Notes: generated by a model from the sequence alone, not told the origin. Positions 1 through 9,177 are shown, counted from the stretch's first letter. The stretch is 30,295 bases of DNA from Tannerella sp. (GCA_031277235.1 JAITMT010000554.1:1-30295); one strand, 5' to 3'. Program-made: numbers and translations.

Positions 1-707
1 ATGCCGAGCGGACATGATAGCGGCTGACGTTTTGCCATTCGCTCCAAAAAGCCCAGCGGCAGACTGCCGTTTGAAAAAGCCACATTGGCAAAACGCGCCG
101 TGGTGATATTCAACCGGGACGAATAAGCCATGATAAGTTCCTCCATCAACTTTTTGCTCGCTCCCATGATATTTACCGGGTTGGCGGCTTTATCGGTTGA
201 TACGCAGAAGAAGCGTTTCGGAGGCGCTTCGGTCAATAAATCCAACAATTTGCGTGCACGCAATACATTGTTATCAATCATGGCTTCAATCGAAAAAACA
301 TCCTTTTCGCTACGCACATGCTTGTGTGCGGCAAAATTCGCTACAATATCGAAAGGACCGGCAGAGCGGAATATCTTCTCAAACACTCTGTCGCCAAAAT
401 TGACGGGATAAGTCATAAAATCGGCAGGGATATTGTATCGGGTAGAACTTCGCAGATCGCGCACCAGTTCGGTAAGCCCGTTTTCGTTTGTATCCGCGAC
501 ATATAACTTCGCCGGGCAAAATTGCAGCAGGGCTTTGATATAATTTGAGCCGATGGTTCCGGCGCCACCGATGACCAGCGCCGACTTGCCGTCAATTTCT
601 TCGTGCAACTTTGCACGGTTATTTTTGAAGTCTTCCGTTAAAAGACTTTCCTGCCGTCCCGTTACGTGGGAGGATATGAATTTGTCTATGTTGAAGTTTG
701 TGTACAT
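1..707 (-). CDS. UDP-GlcNAc 4,6-dehydratase-like SDR (LegB/FlaA1/CapD type), 3' end beyond window
   Basis: Cytosolic NAD(P)-dependent short-chain dehydrogenase that should turn UDP-GlcNAc into the 4-keto-6-deoxy sugar, the first step towards a 2,4-diamino sugar. The first 235 codons are visible and the rest lies beyond position 1. Seen: Rossmann motif GGAGTIG at residues 47-53, active-site stretch STDKA at 170-174, and MGASKK with Met181 and Lys185. In the FlaA1/PglF family a Met in place of the catalytic Tyr is typical of PglF-like, C5-retaining dehydratases, whereas PseB-like inverting enzymes keep Tyr; here it is Met. The start is ATG at 707-705 and overlaps the aminotransferase stop as TGATG, so translation is probably coupled. 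The neighbouring aminotransferase and PglD-like acetyltransferase support a diacetylbacillosamine-type pathway. The exact substrate is inferred. Confidence 0.85.
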   Translation of the reverse strand, partial: MYTNFNIDKFISSHVTGRQESLLTEDFKNNRAKLHEEIDGKSALVIGGAGTIGSNYIKALLQFCPAKLYVADTNENGLTELVRDLRSSTRYNIPADFMTYPVNFGDRVFEKIFRSAGPFDIVANFAAHKHVRSEKDVFSIEAMIDNNVLRARKLLDLLTEAPPKRFFCVSTDKAANPVNIMGASKKLMEELIMAYSSRLNITTARFANVAFSNGSLPLGFLERMAKRQPLSCPLG

Positions 708-1870
708 CAGTTTTTATGATAACCTTGAATAATTGCACTGCTGGGAATATTCACCACCCGTTCTTCAAACCATCCGGAATTTTCGAGATTGCCGCATCTG
801 CAGTTCATGAACATGGGCAATTCGTTCATTAAGCGCCATATCGGTCGGGTCATTACTCCGTTGCTGTTGGTATGGGCAAGCAATTCGTCCCGATGCTCCC
901 GGTCTTTTGCGAGTACGGCGTTCAGCCAATAGTTTGAGCAACAGCCTTCCGGCTCCGGGAAAAAGATATACTCGCTGCCGTCAAAAAACGCCCTGTATTT
1001 TTCGGCAAGTTCCCGTTTGAGTTGAATAAACTTTGGCAGCGACTCCATCTGTGCACATCCCAAAGCGGCATTGATATTGGTAAGCCGGTAATTATAGCCG
1101 ATTTCGTCATGCACAAATTCCCATTTGTGCGGAACTTTCGCCTGCGTAGTAATATGTTTGGCATGTTTTGCGACGGTTTCATCATCGGTTACGATCATTC
1201 CGCCGCCTCCGGAAGTTATAATCTTGTTACCGTTAAAACTGAATATGCCCATTTTTCCGAAAGTTCCGGTTTGTTTACCGCGGTAAACGCTGCCTATGCT
1301 TTCGGCGGCGTCTTCTATCAGCGCGATATTGTATTTATTGCATACAGCCACCAACTCTTTCAATTTTACCGGATGTCCGAAAGTGTGCATCGGAATGCAG
1401 GCTGATATTCGTTTGCCGGTTACCTTGTCGTAACAATATCCGTCATCCTTCATGATGGCGTTGGCTTCTAAAAACTCTTCCATACGGGACGGTGAAAGTC
1501 CCATTGTCTCCCTGTCCACATCTATGAACAGGGGCGATGCACCGGTGTAGGATATGGCATTGGCGGTAGCAATAAACGTTAGCGGCTGGGTAATCACTTC
1601 GTCCGTGCTTTTTACACCTGCCATCAATAGTGCTATGTGAAGGGCTGAAGTGCCGTTCATGGCGGCAACGGCATATTTGGCTCCGGTATATTCGGCACAT
1701 ATCTTTTCAAAGCGACCGACAAATTCGCCTACGCTCGAAACAAAGTTGGAATCTATGCACTCGTTTAAATATTGCTTTTCGTTTCCGATAAAGCGCGGGT
1801 CGTGTAACGGAATAAATTCCGTCGGCTCGTGAAAAGTGGAGCGGATGAACTGTACGATTTTATGTAACAT
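707..1870 (-). CDS. legC: LegC-family PLP-dependent sugar aminotransferase
   Basis: 387 residues, normal length for the DegT/DnrJ/EryC1 aminotransferase fold. It should transfer an amino group from glutamate to C4 of the UDP-4-keto-6-deoxy-GlcNAc made by the dehydratase encoded just downstream. The N-terminal IPLHDPRFIGNEKQYLNECI and the SSVGEFV segment near residue 45 resemble the LegC/NHT subfamily rather than general perosamine synthases. The PLP region reads FSFNGNKIITSGGGGM, with the Lys that should form the Schiff base, and an EDAAESIGS segment precedes it. The start at ATG 1870 lies 13 bases after the stop of the AlbA_2 gene, and the stop overlaps the dehydratase start. Family membership is strong; the choice between bacillosamine and legionaminic acid pathways depends on genes beyond the window. 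Confidence 0.88.
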   Translation of the reverse strand: MLHKIVQFIRSTFHEPTEFIPLHDPRFIGNEKQYLNECIDSNFVSSVGEFVGRFEKICAEYTGAKYAVAAMNGTSALHIALLMAGVKSTDEVITQPLTFIATANAISYTGASPLFIDVDRETMGLSPSRMEEFLEANAIMKDDGYCYDKVTGKRISACIPMHTFGHPVKLKELVAVCNKYNIALIEDAAESIGSVYRGKQTGTFGKMGIFSFNGNKIITSGGGGMIVTDDETVAKHAKHITTQAKVPHKWEFVHDEIGYNYRLTNINAALGCAQMESLPKFIQLKRELAEKYRAFFDGSEYIFFPEPEGCCSNYWLNAVLAKDREHRDELLAHTNSNGVMTRPIWRLMNELPMFMNCRCGNLENSGWFEERVVNIPSSAIIQGYHKN

Positions 1871-1883
1871 GAATCAATTGTTT

Positions 1884-3350
1884 TTATTCTAATGGTAGAT
1901 TTTCGTTAATTTTCCAATATCCGCCTCTGTCATTACCGATTCTCTCTATCAAACCTTTGTTTTTGAGAATTTTTATATCCCTTTGTATTGTTTTATGGCT
2001 AACTTTCAATGATTTAGATAAATTAGGTATGGAGATCTCAGCATCAGACTTTATCAAATTAATAATGGCGGTATGACGATTTTCTATGAAATTATCAGGG
2101 ACATCAGGGACATTATCTATGACATCAGGAACATTATCAGGGACATCAGGGACATTATCCGGGACATTATCCGGGACATCCGGGACATTATCAATGACAT
2201 CTATGACATTATTATCAAATTCTCTCCTTAAAGGATAAACGATGACCCTGAATCCATGCTGGAAGTTTTCAAATACCGGTTCGGGAGAGCCATATTCCCG
2301 AAAATAATCCCTGATACGGCGAATGCCGGTTCCGTAGCGTTCTATCCAGTCTATTTCCTTGAAAATTTTGGCAATCAATTTATTGCGGCAGTCTGATGTA
2401 TAGGTACCCTGCAACAAATCGTTGACAGTAATATTGTCCGGCAAACGACCGGGATTAAAAAATTCAATCCGGTCGGGAAAAATCTTCACCGAAGAATTGC
2501 CGTGATGGGCATAGTTGCGGTGTACAATCATATTCAGCACAATCTCCCGCAACGCCTCCAACGGATAGTCCCAACGCTCGATACGTGCAGGATTAGCCGT
2601 AATGATAAACTCCTTGCTGATATGCTTGCGCACAAAGGTTAAGACTTCCTCCACCTCGGAAATCAAGTCGGTTGAAATGGTGATGCCGTCTTTGATGGTT
2701 ATTTCGTTCTGAAAATGTCCCAGTTCGATATCCGAAAGAATGGAGTCGTTTTTCATCAGCAATAAAAATGCGGCATGGGTTACTTTTCCTTCGCGCACCA
2801 ATTCCATCTTCGATAAAAATTCAAAAACATTTTTTTCAATGGGAATAACTCTCTCTCTGTTGTATAATGCAATGAGATTCAGTGTTTTTTCTTCGGAAAT
2901 ATCCAAAACGCTATGATTCGGATCAAAATAGTAATCCCAACTGCTGTTGAATGTTTTGAGGTGCATGTTCAAAATTTCATTCAGTGTCAACAGTTGATTG
3001 GAATGACCTGTCCGTTTATAGTATCTTCCTTTTATGGATACCGGTTTTATCGGAAACTCCGTTATGGACAACACAACAATCTGTTTCCCTTCGACTTCTG
3101 CAACGTTAACATCAGGGATTAGAGCCGGTTCCGTCTTGCTTTTAATCTCATTAATCCATTGCGGAACGGTTTCCTTACCGACCGAAACGCCGATAATTGC
3201 CCGTGTGTCGGCAATGCCGATATGAATACTTCCACCGCCGGCATTGGCAAAAGCCACGAGCGTTTCAATGGTTTCGACATTAAATGAGACCTTAAATTCA
3301 ATCGTTTCCGATTCTTTTTCAGGTATTTGATATGTTTGATTGGAGAGCAT
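1884..3350 (-). CDS. AlbA_2 / divergent ATPase / winged-helix putative regulator (copy 1)
   Basis: 488 residues with three visible parts. An N-terminal AlbA_2 (Schlafen-like) domain includes ESETIEFK at 13-20 and FANAGGGSIHIGI at 34-46. A GHKL-like ATPase_c_4 domain includes EALREIVLNMIVHRNY at 265-280, DRIEFFNPGRLP at 293-304 and ERYGTGIRRI at 337-346. A C-terminal winged helix follows at about 420-488 and ends in the family signature GGYWKI. Between ATPase and winged helix lies a 42-residue linker made almost only of NVPD/VPD/VID units. Such proteins are annotated as putative transcriptional regulators or ATP-binding proteins; the true role is unknown. It sits between the PglD-like and LegC-like genes, 2 bases after the former's stop and 13 before the latter's start, so it rides in the operon although it has no sugar function. 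Confidence 0.8.
   Translation of the reverse strand: MLSNQTYQIPEKESETIEFKVSFNVETIETLVAFANAGGGSIHIGIADTRAIIGVSVGKETVPQWINEIKSKTEPALIPDVNVAEVEGKQIVVLSITEFPIKPVSIKGRYYKRTGHSNQLLTLNEILNMHLKTFNSSWDYYFDPNHSVLDISEEKTLNLIALYNRERVIPIEKNVFEFLSKMELVREGKVTHAAFLLLMKNDSILSDIELGHFQNEITIKDGITISTDLISEVEEVLTFVRKHISKEFIITANPARIERWDYPLEALREIVLNMIVHRNYAHHGNSSVKIFPDRIEFFNPGRLPDNITVNDLLQGTYTSDCRNKLIAKIFKEIDWIERYGTGIRRIRDYFREYGSPEPVFENFQHGFRVIVYPLRREFDNNVIDVIDNVPDVPDNVPDNVPDVPDNVPDVIDNVPDVPDNFIENRHTAIINLIKSDAEISIPNLSKSLKVSHKTIQRDIKILKNKGLIERIGNDRGGYWKINENLPLE
2094..2219 (-). repeat. Short in-frame tandem repeat encoding NVPD/VPD linker
   Basis: The stretch encodes residues 378-419 of the AlbA_2 protein. It is built from 9- and 12-base units read on the plus strand as gggacatca and gggacattatcc, with variants carrying tatgac or gggaca changes. 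All units are multiples of three, so gain or loss of units changes linker length without shifting frame. Confidence 0.85.
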
Positions 3351-3352
3351 TG

Positions 3353-3973
3353 TCAGATATTGAAAATTACTTCGTCTTTATGTTTAATAACTCTTGCCGG
3401 CGTACCTACTGCAACGGTATAGTCCGGGATATTTTTTGTTACAACTGCCCCCGCTCCTACGGTGCACCATTTCCCAACTTTAATTCCCGGAATACAAACC
3501 GCCCCTGCTCCAATATGACTCCCTTCTCCGATATGCACATTACCGCACAAGACAACTCCCGGTGAAATATGTGCAAAATCGTCTATAATACAATCGTGAT
3601 CAACGCTTGCTCCGGTATTAATGATGACATGTTTGCCTATCATTCCGGAGTTTTGGATGATGGCGCCATGCATAATGACCGTTCCTTCTCCAATCATGAC
3701 ATTATCAGAAATAATGGATGAAGGATGAATGGCTTTTACATAGTTGGCATCATTTATCCCGGATGCTACTTTTTTTCTTGTTTGATTGTTTCCGATAGAG
3801 ATAATCACCGGTTTTGCATCAAACGACTTTCCTTCTTCACTGCCCAAAAAGGGAATATTCAACAAATCTTCGCAGTTTGGATTTGAATCGTATATACCTT
3901 CAATCTCAATATTGTTTGCCCGAAGTATATCAATAACAACTTTGGCATGCCCTCCGGCGCCGATTAGATACAT
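3353..3973 (-). CDS. PglD/NeuD-type sugar O/N-acetyltransferase
   Basis: 206 residues from ATG 3973. A TTG 21 bases upstream is an alternative, but the ATG lies 8 bases after the previous stop and gives the usual family N-terminus MYLIGAGGHAKV. A nucleotide-sugar-binding Rossmann-like half with GAGGHA at 5-10 is followed by a left-handed beta-helix of hexapeptide repeats from about residue 88. The helix carries VDHDC with His126, which matches the catalytic His of PglD-type enzymes. It should acetylate the 4-amino group of the UDP-2-acetamido-4-amino sugar made by the LegC-like enzyme, giving UDP-N,N'-diacetylbacillosamine. NeuD-type sialic acid O-acetyltransferases share the fold, but no sialic acid genes are visible. 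An AlbA_2 gene separates it from its pathway partners. Confidence 0.83.
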   Translation of the reverse strand: MYLIGAGGHAKVVIDILRANNIEIEGIYDSNPNCEDLLNIPFLGSEEGKSFDAKPVIISIGNNQTRKKVASGINDANYVKAIHPSSIISDNVMIGEGTVIMHGAIIQNSGMIGKHVIINTGASVDHDCIIDDFAHISPGVVLCGNVHIGEGSHIGAGAVCIPGIKVGKWCTVGAGAVVTKNIPDYTVAVGTPARVIKHKDEVIFNI

Positions 3974-3980
3974 TGTATTC

Positions 3981-5186
3981 TTAAATTTCTTCAATAAAAT
4001 CTACAAAATTACTGGCAATATCATATCTGGAAAAATTTCTTTCTGCCAGTTTACGGGCATTTTCTCCATAATGTTTTCTCTGTTCCGGGTCATCTGCCAA
4101 TGCTATCAGCGCATCGGCAAATGCTTCCGGGTCGTTAGCCGGAACGACTATGCCACATTCATTCTCATTAATCATATCTGCCAGCCATCCCCGGTAATTG
4201 TTAAGAACCGGAATACCGGCAGACAGATAGTCGAAAAATTTATTGGGAGACGTACCGTAATAAAAAGCGGGCGAATCCGCCAGCACCATTAAACCGACAT
4301 CTGTATTTGAAATAACTTTTGCGAGTTCTATTTTCGGCATCGGATCATAAAAACAGCAGTTTGTCAGCTTTTCAACCGTAGCGCGTTCTATCAGGCGGGG
4401 CTTCACCTTACCGTCGCCTATAAAAACTAATTTGATGTCGTGTCTGTTTTTATTTATCAACGCCCCCGCTGCATCCAATATGGCGTCTAATCCGTTTGCT
4501 ACGCCATGCGTACCGGTAAAAACCGCCGTTATGTCCGTCGGTTGTATGCCTTCCAATGCCGGCTCTTTTTGGTCACCCGGGAAAAACAGGTCTAAATCGC
4601 AACCGTTTGGCAACATGATTATTCTTTTCCCGGGGGAACTGCGTTTGGCTATCCCTTCACATATTCCCGGCGAGAGACCGATACAGGCGTTGGCGGAGCG
4701 ATAAGTAAGCCATTCCAAAAAACTCATCCCCCAGAGTAATAGAGGGTTTTTCAATCCCAATGCCTTGGGGATTTCAGGCCACAAATCCCTGACTTCAAAA
4801 ACAAATTTTTTCTTCCTGAACCATTTTGCAATTATTCCGGGAATCCCGGCAGTTAGCGGGGTGGATGTAGCAAACAATAAATCATATTTTTCTTTTAAAG
4901 CAATCCGGATCCCTTTGTATGCGAACTTGATAAAAGTCCGGGTCCGTTTGATTATTCCATCTTTGTTAGAATAGGGTAGGGAAATTTGAATGACATCTAT
5001 ACCATCAATATTCCCCCGATATATTCCTGAAATTTTAGTTGGCGATAAATCCAATTTAGCCACCTCTCCACAAACCATACATACTTCATGCCCCCGTGCG
5101 ATTAACCCCCGCGCCAGTTCGTAGGAGCGCGTTCCACCCGCCTGCGCAGGAATTTGAAAATGTTGATGGAAGTATAGTATTTTCAT
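3981..5186 (-). CDS. GT4-family glycosyltransferase (WbuB/WcaI-like)
   Basis: 401 residues, GT-B fold. The start MKILYFHQHF is followed by GGTRSYELARGL, a layout common in WbuB-like glycosyltransferases of O-antigen clusters. The mid-region FEVRDLWPEIP and the C-terminal nucleotide-sugar part with LPNGCDLDLF, VFTGTHG and SPNKFFDYLSAGIPVL (the usual E/x7/E position region) are visible. It should add one sugar to the lipid-linked repeat unit on the cytosolic face of the inner membrane. Donor and acceptor cannot be told from sequence. The start codon overlaps the heparinase-like gene stop by 4 bases (ATGA), which suggests translational coupling. In many such operons a PglC-like sugar-phosphate transferase follows this gene; here the PglD-like gene follows directly. 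Confidence 0.85.
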   Translation of the reverse strand: MKILYFHQHFQIPAQAGGTRSYELARGLIARGHEVCMVCGEVAKLDLSPTKISGIYRGNIDGIDVIQISLPYSNKDGIIKRTRTFIKFAYKGIRIALKEKYDLLFATSTPLTAGIPGIIAKWFRKKKFVFEVRDLWPEIPKALGLKNPLLLWGMSFLEWLTYRSANACIGLSPGICEGIAKRSSPGKRIIMLPNGCDLDLFFPGDQKEPALEGIQPTDITAVFTGTHGVANGLDAILDAAGALINKNRHDIKLVFIGDGKVKPRLIERATVEKLTNCCFYDPMPKIELAKVISNTDVGLMVLADSPAFYYGTSPNKFFDYLSAGIPVLNNYRGWLADMINENECGIVVPANDPEAFADALIALADDPEQRKHYGENARKLAERNFSRYDIASNFVDFIEEI

Positions 5187-7063
5187 ATTTTTACCGTTGT
5201 CGTTATTTCATTATCGAATGTTTCGCAAATAATTTGACGATTATTTATTTTTTGACCGTAATGAGCCGAATACCATGAGTCCGATTCACATCTCTTTACT
5301 TTGCTTTTGGTTTCTATTATAACGGGATATTGTTCAAAGTAATGCCATAATTGTCTTAGACGAATATTTTCAGGTTTGTTCTCAATTTTATCTGTAACAG
5401 TCCATTCCTGAGTATATTTGTATTTTACAACCATTCTTTCCTGAGTAATATGAGCGCCAACATGTCTGAAACAGGAAATTTTTCCCTTAAATTCAAAACG
5501 GTCTTCATATTCCATCAAATCGGCATCAGTTGCCTGAGACCAGTAAAGCCATACAAAACGAGCCCCTTTTAACATCTGATCGAAATCATCAAGCATAACT
5601 GCATTGTGAGATTCTGTTCCGGCAAAATATTTCAATATTTCATCGTCCGTATTATATTTATAAGATCCTCCATCCGGACAAACATTCACACCTTTATGCC
5701 AAATATCCATGTGGAGATTATCGGCTTGAGCAGGTCGGTCGTTGTGCTTTCCGCATCGGATGAAGGTAAATGTTTCCGACTCCCGGATCAAATAGTATCC
5801 TCCGACAGGGAATTTCATGATCCCGGATTTCTTTTTTAAAGGAGGAAATGATTCACGGTTATGATGTAAGTTGCTGTTTAAGTACCAGCAAGCATCCTCG
5901 TACGATTTCCCGTATAAAGGTTGTTTGCATAACATTCGGTGCAAAGCATCTAACTGAGGTCTGTAATCCCTGTAATCGGCATCTGATAACGGAAAGAATA
6001 AAGCGCCGTCATTTGAACCGTAATTGGGTAAATGTCCATTGCTTTCTTCCTGGCATTGGTATAAAAAATTCAGTGATTTATAAGCCCTTTCATAAACAAT
6101 TTCATTAAATTTTTCATTGTAAATATCTGATAACCTTATTGCCCAGGTCAGCAGTTGAATCACTGCACGGTGGTAATTCATGCTGAATTGAAGGTAGGTG
6201 CCATCTTCATAGATTTGATAAGCAATTTCATCTTCAAACCATTTTTTCCCATTTGCCTTCCACTTTTTAGATTCCGGAAAAAACGGAAAAAGTGTTCCGC
6301 CGATATAGAGCATGAGCGTTTCTGTAATCGCATGATTGTTGCGGACGCTTATTCTTGAAAAGTTGATATTGCTATAGACATGTCGTAATTGCCAGTAAAT
6401 GGAATGTATGATAATAGGAAAACTGCTTTCGTTCAATGCTTTTGAATTCCTGTAAAAATATAATGCAAAAATCCAATTCATTAATCGAAGAGAGATTTCC
6501 TGACTGCATTTGTAATTCGGTCCTTGATTAATCGGATTTTTTTCAATCCAATCCAGTATTTTTTTTATTACCCAATCTGAATGATCCTGATTATTGTGAT
6601 AATCATTGCGGATAATGGCGTATAAAAAAGAAAAACGGGACGGCTCCCATACAAACTTTATATCTCCGGCTTCTCTGTTGTAATCGTTTATCTCTGTCCA
6701 GTGCTTTTGTATACTGTGTTGAAAATCGCTGTCGGGATTTGTCACCCAGTCATAATCAGTACCCAAATTGAAATATTGTGAACTAAAGAATTGGATTTTC
6801 CCGGATAAAATATTGTTAACTACCTCTGTCAAAACGCTATTCGGTTTTTTCCCCGATGTAAGGGTCTCTCGCGATTGAAAGAAAAAAGGTTGAGCGAACT
6901 TTTTCCATTCTTCAAGATGTAGATGATGAATTGGTTGTGGATTTGTCGGGAATTTTCTTTTTAGAATACCGGTTTTTCGTTGCATTTCATAGAAGAATCT
7001 GTATGAAATGTAGCGTATTCCCATATTGGAAATTAATTGACCCAATCGAATCAGTTTTTTCAT
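5183..7063 (-). CDS. Heparinase II/III-family protein (copy 1)
   Basis: 626 residues with the two-part layout of the family. An all-alpha toroid at about 1-370 includes SQEISLRLMNWIFAL, RNNHAITETLMLY and EDGTYLQFSMNYHR, which hold the His and Tyr positions usually catalytic in these lyases. A beta-sandwich follows with RPAQADNLHMDIWHKGV and PDGGSYKY. No signal peptide is visible: the N-terminus is MKKLIRLGQLISNMG. It is therefore probably cytosolic or membrane-associated, unlike secreted degradative heparinases. Its gene overlaps those before and after by 4 bases each, and the same order (two-domain oxidoreductase, heparinase-like, glycosyltransferase) recurs in bacterial surface-glycan operons. 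Its role in synthesis, perhaps uronate modification or editing of wrong chains, is unknown. Confidence 0.82.
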   Translation of the reverse strand: MKKLIRLGQLISNMGIRYISYRFFYEMQRKTGILKRKFPTNPQPIHHLHLEEWKKFAQPFFFQSRETLTSGKKPNSVLTEVVNNILSGKIQFFSSQYFNLGTDYDWVTNPDSDFQHSIQKHWTEINDYNREAGDIKFVWEPSRFSFLYAIIRNDYHNNQDHSDWVIKKILDWIEKNPINQGPNYKCSQEISLRLMNWIFALYFYRNSKALNESSFPIIIHSIYWQLRHVYSNINFSRISVRNNHAITETLMLYIGGTLFPFFPESKKWKANGKKWFEDEIAYQIYEDGTYLQFSMNYHRAVIQLLTWAIRLSDIYNEKFNEIVYERAYKSLNFLYQCQEESNGHLPNYGSNDGALFFPLSDADYRDYRPQLDALHRMLCKQPLYGKSYEDACWYLNSNLHHNRESFPPLKKKSGIMKFPVGGYYLIRESETFTFIRCGKHNDRPAQADNLHMDIWHKGVNVCPDGGSYKYNTDDEILKYFAGTESHNAVMLDDFDQMLKGARFVWLYWSQATDADLMEYEDRFEFKGKISCFRHVGAHITQERMVVKYKYTQEWTVTDKIENKPENIRLRQLWHYFEQYPVIIETKSKVKRCESDSWYSAHYGQKINNRQIICETFDNEITTTVKI

Positions 7064-9177
7064 TCAATATTTATCCAATTTTTATTTTTCAAACTTTCAA
7101 TGCAGGCAAAACTTGCTCTTGTTGTATTCACAATACTTTCAAATGGAATCAATGCTTCGCCTCCATTCTTAACCCTGTCGGTCAACAATGCAAACTGTGG
7201 ACGATGTCCCTTGTCTTGGCGGCTTTTCATTCCGGAAAATCCTTTGAATCCATAAGCTTTCAACTCTTTCCAGTTATCCAGAATCAATGTCCGTTCTTGA
7301 GAATATACCTCTATCCGTTCTTTGGAGTAAGCCTTGCTGCCATTCGCAAAATAGTTGATAACGGCATTTGTCCCGTTTTCATATTTCAAGAGTATGGAGG
7401 CATTATCGGTATTTTCTGCCGGATGAGTACCCAAGGCATTCATGCAAACCGAAATAACTTTGCTACTTGCCAAATAAGAACATAAATCAATAAAATGACA
7501 GGCTTCTCCGATAATTCGTCCACCACCCGTTTGTAAATCGTGTACCCAGACTTCCGGAGGAATAAATCCGGCATTCATCGTAGCAACAATATTCATCGGC
7601 GAAGAACCGAGCAATTGCTTCATTTTTACGGAATATGGAGAGAACCGGCGATTAAAGCCGACGGTTAGCGTAAGCTCTTTCTTTTGTGTATAACAATCAA
7701 TTATATCCGTTAATTCATTTTCATTCAGGCATAAAGGTTTTTCGACAAAAACATGCTTTCCGGCGTTCATACCGTCCAAAACCATCCGGGCATGGGCGTT
7801 ATGACGGGTTGTGATCAAAACCAAACTTACTTCCGGATCCTGTAATATTTCTTTGTAATCGGAAACGGCATATTCAGCGCCGGCTTTTTTTGCCAATAAT
7901 TTGGCGGACAATCCCTGTGCGCTGGCAATATACCTGATGGAGGCCTTTGCCTTTTGCAAAGCCGGAAGTAGGGTAGCGGAAGTGAAATTACCGGCGCCGA
8001 TAATTCCCATTTTTCCTGTCGAAGCGGCAAATCCGGTTGATGCGATTTTTATTTTGGCACTCATATCGGTTTGCTCCGGATAAACCATAATCGAAGCGAT
8101 GACGCCTTTTTTCTTCATATCGCCGTATATCCGGTTGTATTCAGCCAAAGGAACTTGCTCGGAAATAAGCGGTTTGACATTCAGCGAGCCTGATGACATC
8201 GCCTGCAATATCGCTTCAAAGTTTCTTTTTTCCGTCCATCTTACGAACCCAATCGGATAGTCCTGCCCTTTATTTTCGTAGGTTTCATCGTATCGTCCCG
8301 GACCATACGAACAGGATACCTGAAAAGAGAGTTCTTTTTTGTAGAAATCATCCCGCCGAAGATTTAAGTCCACTACGCCAACCAATACAATCCGCCCCCG
8401 TTTACGCGACATTTGCGCCGCTTGATGAACAATGTCATCGCCTTTCGCTGAAGCGGTAATAATAACTCCATCGCAACCGGTTTGACCGGTTAAATCCATA
8501 ACTTGCTTAACAACATCCCCATCGTTGGCAGGATTCAGCGCAATAATTCCCTTGGCTTTGGCTATTTCGATTTTCTGAGAATCGAAATCAATGCCGATAA
8601 CACGGCAACCGTTGGCTTTCAGCAATTCCGCCGTAATCAAGCCGATAAGTCCCAGTCCGGTAACGACAATCGTTTCGCCCAAAGTTGGCTGCAACAAACG
8701 GATTCCCTGCAAACCAATCGAACCGATAACAGTGAAGGCAGCTTCTTCGTCCGGCACATTGTCGGGAATTTTAGCAACTAAATTTTCCGGAATGCAAACG
8801 ATTTCGGCATGGTTACCGTTTGACGCCACCCGGTCGCCGATTTGAAAGGAACTGACGTCTTTCCCGACAGCGATGACTTTGCCGACATTGCAATAGCCCA
8901 AAGGCAAAGGCACTCCCAATTTGTTGAAGACCGCCTCAAGCGTAGGCATCAGTCCGTCGGATTTTATTTTGTCGAGAACCTGCTTGACTCTTTCCGGTTG
9001 CTGGCGCGCTTTGTCTATCAAGTTCGCTTTGCCAAACTCCACCAGCATTCGCTCCGTTCCCAACGAAACCAATGAGCAGGTGGTTTGTATTAAGACACAG
9101 CCTTCACGAACTTGTGGGGCAGGGATTTCCTCCAACAGGGTGTAGCCTGATTTTAGGTCTTGAATGAGTTGGTGCAT
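7060..9177 (-). CDS. Bi-domain oxidoreductase: MDR alcohol-dehydrogenase-like + Gfo/Idh/MocA
   Basis: 705 residues from ATG 9177. This start is supported by the second copy of the same gene head at 11019, which also begins at this codon. Residues 1 to about 360 are a medium-chain dehydrogenase with GYCNVGKVIAVG, GDRVASNGNHAE and nucleotide-binding GLGLIG at 174-179. From about 375 a Gfo/Idh/MocA oxidoreductase follows, with MGIIGAGNF and the signature VFVEKPLC. Such fusions occur in exopolysaccharide operons next to heparinase-like genes; the substrate is probably a nucleotide or lipid-linked uronic acid, but this is inference. The start overlaps the AlbA_2 stop as TAATG and the stop overlaps the heparinase-like start as ATGA. 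Compared with the truncated head upstream, this copy is the intact one. Confidence 0.87.
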   Translation of the reverse strand: MHQLIQDLKSGYTLLEEIPAPQVREGCVLIQTTCSLVSLGTERMLVEFGKANLIDKARQQPERVKQVLDKIKSDGLMPTLEAVFNKLGVPLPLGYCNVGKVIAVGKDVSSFQIGDRVASNGNHAEIVCIPENLVAKIPDNVPDEEAAFTVIGSIGLQGIRLLQPTLGETIVVTGLGLIGLITAELLKANGCRVIGIDFDSQKIEIAKAKGIIALNPANDGDVVKQVMDLTGQTGCDGVIITASAKGDDIVHQAAQMSRKRGRIVLVGVVDLNLRRDDFYKKELSFQVSCSYGPGRYDETYENKGQDYPIGFVRWTEKRNFEAILQAMSSGSLNVKPLISEQVPLAEYNRIYGDMKKKGVIASIMVYPEQTDMSAKIKIASTGFAASTGKMGIIGAGNFTSATLLPALQKAKASIRYIASAQGLSAKLLAKKAGAEYAVSDYKEILQDPEVSLVLITTRHNAHARMVLDGMNAGKHVFVEKPLCLNENELTDIIDCYTQKKELTLTVGFNRRFSPYSVKMKQLLGSSPMNIVATMNAGFIPPEVWVHDLQTGGGRIIGEACHFIDLCSYLASSKVISVCMNALGTHPAENTDNASILLKYENGTNAVINYFANGSKAYSKERIEVYSQERTLILDNWKELKAYGFKGFSGMKSRQDKGHRPQFALLTDRVKNGGEALIPFESIVNTTRASFACIESLKNKNWINIE

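Noticed and set aside
130..411. Plus-strand open frame opposite the dehydratase gene
   Set aside because: Composition and lack of domains mark it as a shadow of the minus-strand gene, which continues open to the window edge with clear SDR motifs.
2094..2219. Possible CRISPR-like array
   Set aside because: The units are 9-12 bases without spacers, all in frame inside a coding gene, and encode a regular NVPD linker.
3350..3380. Duplicated neighbour gene end at the AlbA_2 copy 1 junction, as seen for copy 2
   Set aside because: I compared both flanks of 1884-3350 by eye with the starts and ends of the LegC- and PglD-like genes and found no repeat.
6931..7485. Long plus-strand open frame of 184 codons opposite the oxidoreductase/heparinase junction
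   Set aside because: It is antisense to two strongly supported overlapping genes and shows no recognisable domain.
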